Positions 14,800-21,187 of a DNA stretch of 21,187 bases are shown here, piece by piece (the stretch's first letter is position 1; every line of letters begins with the position of its first letter). The translations under genes and the position numbers were made by a program. Below the pieces are notes generated by a model that was not told where the DNA came from, made no database searches, and saw only the letters and a program-made list of their open reading frames with translations. The DNA is from an uncultured Candidatus Melainabacteria bacterium (GTDB taxonomy: Bacteria > Cyanobacteriota > Vampirovibrionia > Gastranaerophilales > Gastranaerophilaceae): positions 1-21,187 of the forward strand of contig CAKUVB010000009.1 in the NCBI GenBank assembly GCA_934693215.1. The letters are read 5' to 3'.

Positions 14800-15945
14800 A
14801 TGAAAAGAGTTTTATTAACTGCATTAGCATCAATGTTATTATTAACAGGCTGTGTAACTAGTAAAGATACGATTATAAAAGTAAATAATCAACCTATTAC
14901 ACAGACTGAATTCAACAAAGAATTTAAGAAGGTTTCAAGCGATGGCATGCTTGCACAAATGAACATTCAAATTCCACAAGATGATAATAACTTTATGTAC
15001 TTGATGCTAAAAGATAAAATTGTAAACGAGTTAATCGTAAAATCTCTTATTAATCAAGCTATAAAAGAACGTCACATAAAAGTTACCAAAGCTGATATGG
15101 ATAACGAAATAAAAGTAATGATTGATAAAGTTGGTTCTAAAGAACAATTTAATGAGATTCTTAAACGCAATGGTGTTTCAAACGAACAATTTATGAAAGA
15201 TTTAAAAGAAGAAGTTAAAGTTAAAAAACTTGTTAATATGATAGAAAAGGTAAAAATTTCAGATAAAGAGGCTCAAATTTTCTATAACAAAAACCAAAAG
15301 AAATTTACTTATCCAGATAAAGTTAGAGCATCACATATCTTGATTATGGCAAACCCAATGGAATTGGAACGTCAAATCAAATCTAAACCTGAAAACAAAG
15401 AACTTTCGGAAGAAATAGTTAAACAAAAAGTTGAAGCAGAAATGCAAGCTAGATATCAAAAAGCTCAACAAATTGAAGCATCTTTGAAAAATCTTCCAGA
15501 TAATTTTGAAAAAGTTGCAAGAGAAAAATCTGATGACGTAGCTTCTGCTAAAAATGGTGGAGATTTAGGTTTCTTTGCAAAATCTGATATGGTTGAACCT
15601 TTCTCTAAACAAGCTTTTGCTCAACAACCAAATACAATCAGTCCGGTAATCCAAACACCTTATGGATTCCATATTATAAAAGTTACAGATAGAATGGCTG
15701 CTGGAAAAGAACCATTTGTAAAAGTTAAAGAACAAATCAAATTGTACTTACAAACCCAAAAACAAATGGAAATTTTAGAAAAATTATTAACTCAACTAAA
15801 ATCAAGTGCTAAGATTGAGTATGTAAATGAAAGCTATAATCCAGTAAATATTCAAGCTAAATTAAAAGAAATGGCTAAACAAAAACAACAAGCAGCAGAA
15901 GCCGTTAATCCTGAAAAATTTCCAGCTGGTGCTTTAAAAAAATAA
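14800..15945 (+). CDS. PpiC-type peptidyl-prolyl isomerase lipoprotein (SurA/PrsA-like)
   Basis: This is a secreted foldase that isomerises prolyl bonds and chaperones envelope proteins. Starting at the ATG at 14800 (GAGG upstream), it is 381 residues with a lipoprotein signal: MKRVLLTALASMLLLTGC, acylated at C18. Residue +2 is Val, not Asp, which under E. coli Lol rules would favour the outer membrane. Residues 24-150 form the SurA/trigger-factor-like helical chaperone region (ITQTEFNKEF). The parvulin domain spans about 175-297 (VRASHILIM, NGGDLGFFAKSDMVEPFS, TPYGFHIIKV). About 45 charged helical residues (186-230) are inserted after its first strand, as in some SurA_N/PpiC proteins. The tail is Q/K/A-rich. 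An upstream ATG at 14773 inside mfd is rejected because it would bury the signal peptide. Confidence 0.92.
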   Translation: MKRVLLTALASMLLLTGCVTSKDTIIKVNNQPITQTEFNKEFKKVSSDGMLAQMNIQIPQDDNNFMYLMLKDKIVNELIVKSLINQAIKERHIKVTKADMDNEIKVMIDKVGSKEQFNEILKRNGVSNEQFMKDLKEEVKVKKLVNMIEKVKISDKEAQIFYNKNQKKFTYPDKVRASHILIMANPMELERQIKSKPENKELSEEIVKQKVEAEMQARYQKAQQIEASLKNLPDNFEKVAREKSDDVASAKNGGDLGFFAKSDMVEPFSKQAFAQQPNTISPVIQTPYGFHIIKVTDRMAAGKEPFVKVKEQIKLYLQTQKQMEILEKLLTQLKSSAKIEYVNESYNPVNIQAKLKEMAKQKQQAAEAVNPEKFPAGALKK

Positions 15946-15957
15946 TAAAAGGTTATT

Positions 15958-16581
15958 ATGAATATTTTAAGAAAAACAAAAACAAATAAAGAAAATGAAC
16001 TCCTGTTACTCGGGGGTTCTTTTCCTATAAATCCAATATTAATAATCGGAGTAGTCCATGGTGACGAACCTCAAGGAGAAGATTTGATAACCAAATATTT
16101 GTCAGAAGCATCTTCCGGCATGTTATTTATACCTTCACTTAATCCTGATGGTAAACAATTAGGAACAAGGACAAATTCAAATTGTGTGGATTTAAATAGG
16201 AATTTTCCAACAAAGAATTGGGAATTAACAGAAAAAGACAATTATTTTGGAGGAGAATCTCCTGCAAGTGAGATTGAAACAAAATTCTTGATAAATGTTA
16301 TCGATGAATATAAACCTAAATTAATACTAACTTTGCACACTCCATACAAAATTGTAAACTATGATGGGCCAGCAAAAGAAGTTTCTGAAAAAATATCAGA
16401 TATAATAGACTATCCTGTAGAAGAAAGTATTGGTTATCCGACTCCAGGAAGTTTCGGGACTTATGCGGGAGTAGAGAGAAATATTCCAACAATCACTTTA
16501 GAAATGGACGAAGAAGAAGATATTAAATCTCTTTATCCTAAAGTCAAAAAGATTTTTGAATATTTAGAAGGAATAAATTAG
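15958..16581 (+). CDS. mpaA: MpaA-like murein peptide amidase (M14 zinc carboxypeptidase)
   Basis: MpaA-type enzymes cleave the gamma-D-glutamyl-diaminopimelate bond in released murein peptides so they can be recycled. The 207-residue protein has the M14 metal site HGDEPQGE (H34, E37) and TLHTP (H127), the substrate-binding LNPDGKQLGTRTN and CVDLNRNFP (R71, N80, R81), and a glutamate in TLEMDEE (E182) at the catalytic position. The blocks NPDG.QLG.R.N.N.VDLNRNFP..NW and GY.TPGSFG follow E. coli MpaA closely. There is no signal peptide, consistent with a cytoplasmic recycling role. AAAGG lies 6 nt before the ATG, 12 bp after the foldase gene. It is last in the murA operon, fitting a cell-wall theme. 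No terminator is visible, and the convergent gene ends 3 bp away. Confidence 0.85.
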   Translation: MNILRKTKTNKENELLLLGGSFPINPILIIGVVHGDEPQGEDLITKYLSEASSGMLFIPSLNPDGKQLGTRTNSNCVDLNRNFPTKNWELTEKDNYFGGESPASEIETKFLINVIDEYKPKLILTLHTPYKIVNYDGPAKEVSEKISDIIDYPVEESIGYPTPGSFGTYAGVERNIPTITLEMDEEEDIKSLYPKVKKIFEYLEGIN

Positions 16582-16584
16582 TAA

Positions 16585-17952
16585 TTACGCAACATTCTTG
16601 TTATTCAATTCTCTAATATTATATTTCCAAGTTTCTGTTACATCCATATTTCTCATCGCTATATCTTCCGGAAGTCCGGCATGATGGATTTTTGGAATTA
16701 AATATGTAGCCGGATATTCTACAGGTTCATCAACATCATCATCTGTATCATTACATACAAATATCAAGTCACCATTTGGTGCAGTTTTATGACCTGTTAT
16801 TGTAATCTCATGAGCACCTATTATCTTATTTGATGAATCGGCTAATGTATAACCAATAATTACATTATTGCCTCTATCTAATGTTTCTAGCAATTGAGAT
16901 TTTACAGTATCATAATCAGTCGCATAACCAACTATTGTTTGGTTCTCATCAACATTTTGGTAAGTTACAGACATTGTATTTTTATCTTCTACAACAGATT
17001 CTAAGAATGTTTTTTCATAATCAATCAAACCACTATCTTCATTACTGAATTTGCCAGCTCGTTTGTCATTCAAAGAGTTATAAGTTTGTTGAGATGCAAC
17101 ATTCATAAATGTAGATTGCATCAATACATCAATTGAAGAACGTTCTTGATTATCTCTATAATTTTGTTGAATATTTGCTCTGATATAAGCATTTTCATCT
17201 GGAGCAAGTTTTACTTTTGCAGTTTTAAAATCTTTTGCCGTATAAGGAATATCAAACGAATTTAATAACCAAATAGCGTCCATTGTATTTCCTGATAAAC
17301 TATCAAATTTAATATCTTTATTTACACTTTTAGCTGGAGAAGTAAGCCCTTCTGCAAATCTTGCATATTCTGCAGGTTGTTTACTAGCAAGATTAAACTG
17401 TTCTGAAGCTGCAACACAACAACCTGAGAATAAATTTTGCAACTCTAATTCTGTAGCTTTACGTTTAATTAAATTTTGAGAATTATTTGTAAGTTTATCA
17501 ACTACTACATTTTTATATTCATTCGGAATATCTCCAAATTTTTGAGTAATTGTATAAGGGTTTGCAATAGATGTTAAAGTACTTTGTACAAGCTTCTTAT
17601 TATCAAGTCCCTCAGCTCTTTGAGTTGTACTCATTTTGTAAAGATTATCCAAAACTGAGGATTTATCATTTGAATTATTATTTAATAATACACCCGATTT
17701 TAAAGTATAATCTAAAAGCTTTCTATCTTCTCTATTAAGTAAATGTGATACTGTATTATATTTTTCTTTTTCTTCTTTTGTTGCTAAAGATGTGCGAATA
17801 TTTGTAGTATTAATTCCTGCACCAAATGTAACATTTGTTCTGTTTTTTTGAACAGATGGAGTAATTGTATTTGATGTAGCCGTTTTATTGTTTCTTATTT
17901 GAGAAACATTATAATAGGGCATAATGATATTATTTGAATTCACACTTACCAT
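16585..17952 (-). CDS. Unnamed protein with papain-like Cys/His/Asn motifs
   Basis: No named family recognised. With the ATG at 17952 it has 455 residues. The N-terminus (1-60) is polar and Asn/Thr-rich, with NVTFGA at 40-45, reminiscent of the PSFKG tag of gene 7657-8310. A helical region (60-170) leads to LFSGCCVAASEQFNLA (C178/C179 at a helix start, like the papain GSCWAFS active site), then AEYARFAEGLTSP. The C-terminal part has VIIGYTLADS, GAHEITITGHK (H381) and a strand ending VCNDTDDD (N401, D402), the order and spacing expected of a papain-fold Cys-His-Asn/Asp triad such as C39 or C1. Activity is inference. There is no signal peptide. The open frame continues upstream to 18177 but overlaps the divergent gene. 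The RBS is weak. Confidence 0.85.
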   Translation of the reverse strand: MVSVNSNNIIMPYYNVSQIRNNKTATSNTITPSVQKNRTNVTFGAGINTTNIRTSLATKEEKEKYNTVSHLLNREDRKLLDYTLKSGVLLNNNSNDKSSVLDNLYKMSTTQRAEGLDNKKLVQSTLTSIANPYTITQKFGDIPNEYKNVVVDKLTNNSQNLIKRKATELELQNLFSGCCVAASEQFNLASKQPAEYARFAEGLTSPAKSVNKDIKFDSLSGNTMDAIWLLNSFDIPYTAKDFKTAKVKLAPDENAYIRANIQQNYRDNQERSSIDVLMQSTFMNVASQQTYNSLNDKRAGKFSNEDSGLIDYEKTFLESVVEDKNTMSVTYQNVDENQTIVGYATDYDTVKSQLLETLDRGNNVIIGYTLADSSNKIIGAHEITITGHKTAPNGDLIFVCNDTDDDVDEPVEYPATYLIPKIHHAGLPEDIAMRNMDVTETWKYNIRELNNKNVA

Positions 17953-18019
17953 ACTTATATAAAAACCTATTACTTTAAAAATTTGCTTTTTTGAGCTATA
18001 AATATTAAAAAAGGTTAAG
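17953..18019. promoter_or_regulatory. Short divergent control region of the papain-like and TOPRIM genes
   Basis: Only 67 bp separate the two starts. On the plus strand TTTAAA (17974-17979) and TATAAA (17997-18002) are 17 bp apart, and AAAAGG precedes the TOPRIM ATG. On the minus strand I find no good promoter and only a distant AGG before the ATG. The two genes may share regulation. Confidence 0.3.
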
Positions 18020-19003
18020 ATGAAATTTAAAAAACTATCAGAAAAACAAATTATAATATCTATTGACAGGCTAACTAGATTCAAGCCAACAGAGGAAAAA
18101 TACCTTCGTGTTTTTAAAGATATTATTGTTTCAAACTTAATTGAACCAAAGATAAAGAAAAATGAATTGAATAACATTGATTATACAACTTTACGAGATA
18201 TGGCAGTTGAAATATTTAATTCTTCTTTTGAAAATAACTCTAATGATTTTTCTATTAATAAAATTCTACAAGATTATGAAAACGAGGTTTTTGTTAATAA
18301 TAAAAATGTCAATATCCTTTTAGATAACAAATTAGACTACAAATCAGCAATTAAACTTTTAAATAATACCGAAACTCTTAATTTAAAATGGTTAATGTCA
18401 TTAAATAAAAATGATACTAACAAATCCGAAAGACAAGAAAAAGGGTTTTTATTCCCTATAGAAAGTGTTGTTATAGTAGAAGGGATAACAGAAGAAATCC
18501 TCTTACCTCAATTTGCTAAAATACTTGGATTTGATTTATTAAAAAATGGTATAAAAATTATTCCGGCTGGTGGAAAAAATCAAGTCGTAAAATTATACTA
18601 CTCTTTATCAGAAGAATTAAAACTTCCGATTTTTGTACTGTTAGACAAAGATGCTATAGAAAATGTTAATACTATCAACAAAAAACTTAGAAAATCTGAT
18701 TCTGTTTACCTTTTAAATAGTGGCGAATTCGAAGATTTACTTACTAAACCTTTAATTTTAAAAACAATTAATTCAGACCTTAAAAACTTTGCAACAGTAT
18801 CAATCGATGATATTTCAAAAGATGAACCAATGGTCAAAATTCTTGAAGAAATTTTTAAAGAAAAAGGATTGCACGAATTTAAAAAAGCTGAATTTGCTCA
18901 TCTTGTTAAACAACAAATTTCAACAGAAAATGATATTTCTGATGAAATTAAACTTATTATAAACGACATAAAACAATTGTCTTTATCAAATTCATTGGTA
19001 TAG
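18020..19003 (+). CDS. Stand-alone TOPRIM protein of the OLD type
   Basis: It has 327 residues. The C-terminal half is a TOPRIM metal-binding domain as found in OLD-family nucleases: VVIVEGITEE (150-159, with the catalytic-type glutamate E154), IPAGGKNQV (181-189), FVLLDKDA (205-212, acidic pair D209 and D211) and SGEFEDLL (234-241). OLD proteins normally carry an N-terminal ABC ATPase. Here there is no Walker A; residues 1-145 are a polar, mostly helical region of unknown kind. It may therefore nick or bind DNA with a separate partner, or be the nuclease part of a larger system. The nearest genes are an unnamed papain-like gene (divergent) and fliD, neither an obvious partner. AAAAGG lies 5 nt before the ATG. 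No terminator follows before the fliD promoter. Confidence 0.85.
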   Translation: MKFKKLSEKQIIISIDRLTRFKPTEEKYLRVFKDIIVSNLIEPKIKKNELNNIDYTTLRDMAVEIFNSSFENNSNDFSINKILQDYENEVFVNNKNVNILLDNKLDYKSAIKLLNNTETLNLKWLMSLNKNDTNKSERQEKGFLFPIESVVIVEGITEEILLPQFAKILGFDLLKNGIKIIPAGGKNQVVKLYYSLSEELKLPIFVLLDKDAIENVNTINKKLRKSDSVYLLNSGEFEDLLTKPLILKTINSDLKNFATVSIDDISKDEPMVKILEEIFKEKGLHEFKKAEFAHLVKQQISTENDISDEIKLIINDIKQLSLSNSLV

Positions 19004-19070
19004 ATGAGATATTTATTGTAAAATTTTGATAATATGTAGTTACAATGTTTAACAATTCTATGTTTTAGGG

Positions 19071-19099
19071 TTGAAAACATGTCGCACATAATATATAAT
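19071..19099 (+). promoter_or_regulatory. fliD promoter
   Basis: TTGAAA (19071-19076), a 17-bp spacer and a perfect TATAAT (19094-19099) form a strong sigma-70 promoter, with the start near 19106 and a leader of about 32 nt that contains the AAAGGA ribosome site. No sigma-28 (flagellar late) consensus is visible, which is unusual for a filament-cap gene. Confidence 0.65.
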
Positions 19100-19137
19100 A
19101 AGTATAGCAGATAGGCACTTAATGAAAGGATTTTTAT

Positions 19138-20901
19138 ATGCCTACAATCACATTCAGCGGTTTAGGCTCAGGACTTGATACAAGTTCTTGGGTTGAAGCA
19201 TTAGTTTCAGTAAAACAAACAACATTAACGAGTATAAAAGCAAATCTTGAAACTGCTAAAAAAAAGCAGTCTACGATTTCTACTTTACAAGCTTCTTTTA
19301 GTTCATTAAGAAGTTCTATAGAAAAACTTACCGATGCAAAATTCGGTTCATCTATGGATTTGTTTGCTAATAATACTGCAACTTCATCAAATGATAAAAT
19401 ATTTACTGCCACTGTTACAAAAAGTGCAGCAAGACAAAATTACGATATAAAAGTTGAAAAACTTGCAACAAAAACAACTGCAAGCTCTGACAAACCAGTA
19501 AGTGCAGTTGCAGACGATAACACATCACTTTCTGCATTGGGCATAAAAGAAGGCTCAATGACAGTTTATGTTGACGGTGTTAAAAAAGTAATAAATATTG
19601 AAAAAAATGATACTGTTCAAGATTTAAAAGCTAGACTAAGTACAGCAGGTGTTGATGCTTCTATCGACACTGATGGCATGCTAAATTTAAAAGCTTCTAA
19701 CGGAACATCAAAATTATTAGTTGGTGCAACTAACGACACCTCTAATATCAAATCTTTATTAGGAATTTCACAACAAGAAGATGGTACATATAAATCAACT
19801 TCTGCAATGTACAAAGCTACAACAGCATCTAAAATTACAGAATCTGGTCTTTTCTCAGGTAAAGATGGTGAATTAACTGTTAAAGAAGGTACATTCACTA
19901 TCGGAGATCAAGAATTTAAAATAGATGCTAATACAACTATTTCTGGTTTAATTTCCCAAATCAACTCAAGCGAAAAAGCTGGAGCAACTGCATATTGGGA
20001 TAATGCAAATGCAAAATTGGTATTAACATCAACAGTTGAAGGTCAATCATACGTGAATGTTGAAGCTGGCACAAGCAACTTTACAGACGTAATGGGATTC
20101 ACTGAAACAACTTGGAATGCTGATGGCACAGTTAACCAAACAGCTCTAAAAACAGATAACCAAAATCTTGGTGACAATGCAGTATTATACGTTAATGGAA
20201 CACAAGTAATATCATCTTCTAACACTGTAACAAGTGACATATCAAGACTAGAAGGTGTTACATTATCGCTTAAAGGTGTAAATACTGAAGAAACCGGCAA
20301 CACCACACTAGACGTATCACAAGATACATCACAAGTTGTTAGTGCTGTGAAAGATGTTGTTGACCAATACAATACATTAATGGATAAGCTTGATGAATTA
20401 ACAAAATCAGGTGGAGAATTATATGGTGACACAACACTTAATTCTGTAAAACGTTCATTAAGACAGTTAATTACATCATCTACTGGCAACAAAGATGATT
20501 CATTCTCAATGCTTAGTCAAATAGGTGTATCTACAGCTAAAGCAGGAGCATCTATTTCTGCTGATACTTCAAAAATTGAACTAGACGAAGATGCTCTCAA
20601 AAAAGTTCTACAAGAAGACCCTGACGGTGTTAAAAAAGTCATAATGGGTACTGCATCTCAACAAGATGGAATATTCTCTAAATTAGGTTCAGTAATCAGC
20701 GATTCTCTTGCAAGTAATGGCTATTTTTCAACGGCTACAAATTCAGTTAAATCTGAAATCACAAAACTGAATACAAAAATTGAAAAACAAACTACATCTA
20801 TTGCTAATTATAAATCTAGCTTAGAAGCGAAATTTCAAGCAATGGAAAAAACTATTTCATCAATGCAAGATTCATATAAAAGTTTCTTGAACCAATCTTA
20901 A
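19138..20901 (+). CDS. fliD: Flagellar filament cap protein FliD (HAP2)
   Basis: FliD forms the cap at the filament tip that folds exported flagellin into the growing filament. It has 587 residues. The N-terminal domain starts ITFSGLGSGLDTSSWVEAL, the conserved start of FliD, and continues as the D0/D1 helix (about 20-70). The middle (about 100-390) is a beta-rich, Thr/Ser/Asp-rich set of D2/D3-like domains with two similar segments (DGVKKVINIEKNDTVQDLK at 142-160; IGDQEFKIDANTTISGLI at 257-274, the flagellin-hook IN pattern). The FliD C-terminal domain (about 395-587) includes VVDQYNTLMDKLDELT, GDTTLNSVKRSLRQLI and a terminal coiled coil (IEKQTTSIANYKSSLEAKF). Export is by the flagellar type III system, hence no signal peptide. 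AAAGGA precedes the ATG. It is monocistronic, with its own promoter and terminator; no fliS or fliC is adjacent. Confidence 0.94.
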   Translation: MPTITFSGLGSGLDTSSWVEALVSVKQTTLTSIKANLETAKKKQSTISTLQASFSSLRSSIEKLTDAKFGSSMDLFANNTATSSNDKIFTATVTKSAARQNYDIKVEKLATKTTASSDKPVSAVADDNTSLSALGIKEGSMTVYVDGVKKVINIEKNDTVQDLKARLSTAGVDASIDTDGMLNLKASNGTSKLLVGATNDTSNIKSLLGISQQEDGTYKSTSAMYKATTASKITESGLFSGKDGELTVKEGTFTIGDQEFKIDANTTISGLISQINSSEKAGATAYWDNANAKLVLTSTVEGQSYVNVEAGTSNFTDVMGFTETTWNADGTVNQTALKTDNQNLGDNAVLYVNGTQVISSSNTVTSDISRLEGVTLSLKGVNTEETGNTTLDVSQDTSQVVSAVKDVVDQYNTLMDKLDELTKSGGELYGDTTLNSVKRSLRQLITSSTGNKDDSFSMLSQIGVSTAKAGASISADTSKIELDEDALKKVLQEDPDGVKKVIMGTASQQDGIFSKLGSVISDSLASNGYFSTATNSVKSEITKLNTKIEKQTTSIANYKSSLEAKFQAMEKTISSMQDSYKSFLNQS

Positions 20902-20930
20902 TAAAAATAAATTAAAAAATATAAGTTTGT

Positions 20931-20966
20931 AAGCCCGAAATTCATTTTTTGAATTTCGGGCTTTTG
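20931..20966 (+). terminator. Rho-independent terminator of fliD
   Basis: A perfect 14-bp stem, AAGCCCGAAATTCA (20931-20944) with TGAATTTCGGGCTT (20950-20963), has a TTTTT loop and is followed by TTG. The GC-rich middle makes it strong. Confidence 0.9.
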
Positions 20967-21110
20967 TATAAAAATCCGCAAAAATAAATTTTAATATATA
21001 TCCAGTTTGCAAAATTCAGCCACAGAACAAGTGTACTTGTAACATTTCTTCATAATTAAGCTATTACTGGTTTTTAGGGGTATAAAAAGTTAGGACTTAG
21101 ACATAAAAAC

Positions 21111-21141
21111 TTGAATTATAATCTTTTTGTAATATTATAAT
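21111..21141 (+). promoter_or_regulatory. Candidate promoter reading out of the window
   Basis: TTGAAT (21111-21116) lies 16 bp before TATTAT (21133-21138), or 19 bp before the overlapping TATAAT (21136-21141). The following bases include CGGCT (about 21159-21163) and AGCCG (21177-21181), a possible short leader hairpin cut by the window edge. The downstream gene or RNA is outside the window. Confidence 0.4.
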
Positions 21142-21187
21142 TATATAAATAACTTTCCGGCTGATTCTAATTCGGTAGCCGTTAACT

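Noticed and set aside
17953..18177. 75-residue N-terminal extension of the papain-like gene (open to 18177)
   Set aside because: It would overlap the divergent TOPRIM gene by more than 150 bp, its translation is Phe/Ile-rich antisense-like sequence, and a normal polar N-terminus begins at the ATG at 17952.
20043..20492. Minus-strand 149-codon frame inside fliD
   Set aside because: It is antisense to the beta-rich middle of FliD; Ser/Thr/Val-rich composition follows from the fliD codons.
21027..21040. Palindrome ACAAGT-GT-ACTTGT in the right-hand tail as a transcription terminator or attachment site
   Set aside because: The 6-bp arms have no T-run and no mobile gene is nearby; kept only as a weak echo of the murA inverted repeat.
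21142..21187. Possible riboswitch or RNA leader at the right edge (CGGCT...AGCCG)
   Set aside because: Too little sequence remains, and no consensus of a known RNA family is visible.

Overview
The window is AT-rich, bacterial and densely coded. LpxK (lipid A 4'-kinase), a lipoprotein PpiC foldase and a MurA-linked operon indicate a Gram-negative type envelope, and FliD indicates flagella. Several unnamed proteins (an N-terminal PSFKG or VTFGA tag, a paired multi-membrane protein operon, a coiled-coil protein starting MGLAATQ) resemble families I associate with gut non-photosynthetic cyanobacteria (Vampirovibrionia/Melainabacteria, order Gastranaerophilales). That assignment is inference from recalled protein style, not from a marker gene or a search.

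Layout. (1) 1-1556: 3' part of typA (+), closed by a strong hairpin terminator. (2) 1695-2498 (-): an unnamed protein with long N- and C-terminal helices. Its 352-bp upstream region holds its promoter, an orphan plus-strand terminator that may end a small RNA, and a REP-like imperfect palindrome. (3) 2851-4492 (-): lpxK then nth, overlapping. (4) 4616-4957 (-): a small secreted, highly charged helical protein, divergent from (5) 5020-7591 (+): wecG/tagA-type glycosyltransferase, transketolase N-terminal subunit and a zinc alcohol dehydrogenase, tightly packed; wecG looks leaderless. (6) 7657-9476 (-): two translationally coupled unnamed membrane proteins. (7) 9810-16581 (+): murA, a small protein made of two RWYD repeats, mfd, a PpiC lipoprotein and an MpaA-like peptidoglycan-peptide amidase. 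These have almost no gaps and a good promoter upstream of murA. (8) 16585-17952 (-): an unnamed protein with papain-like Cys/His/Asn motifs, ending 3 bp from the amidase gene. (9) 18020-19003 (+): a stand-alone OLD-type TOPRIM protein, divergent from the papain-like gene. (10) 19138-20901 (+): fliD with its own consensus promoter and terminator, then a short tail with a promoter pointing out of the window.

How the genes fit together: the murA operon combines peptidoglycan precursor synthesis, recycling of peptidoglycan peptides, envelope protein folding and transcription-coupled repair. LpxK and WecG/TagA serve lipid A and surface-glycan assembly. The least explained parts are the tagged papain-like protein and its TOPRIM neighbour, the paired membrane proteins at 7657-9476, and the RWYD-repeat protein between murA and mfd. 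No tRNA, rRNA, CRISPR array, transposase or prophage gene was seen.
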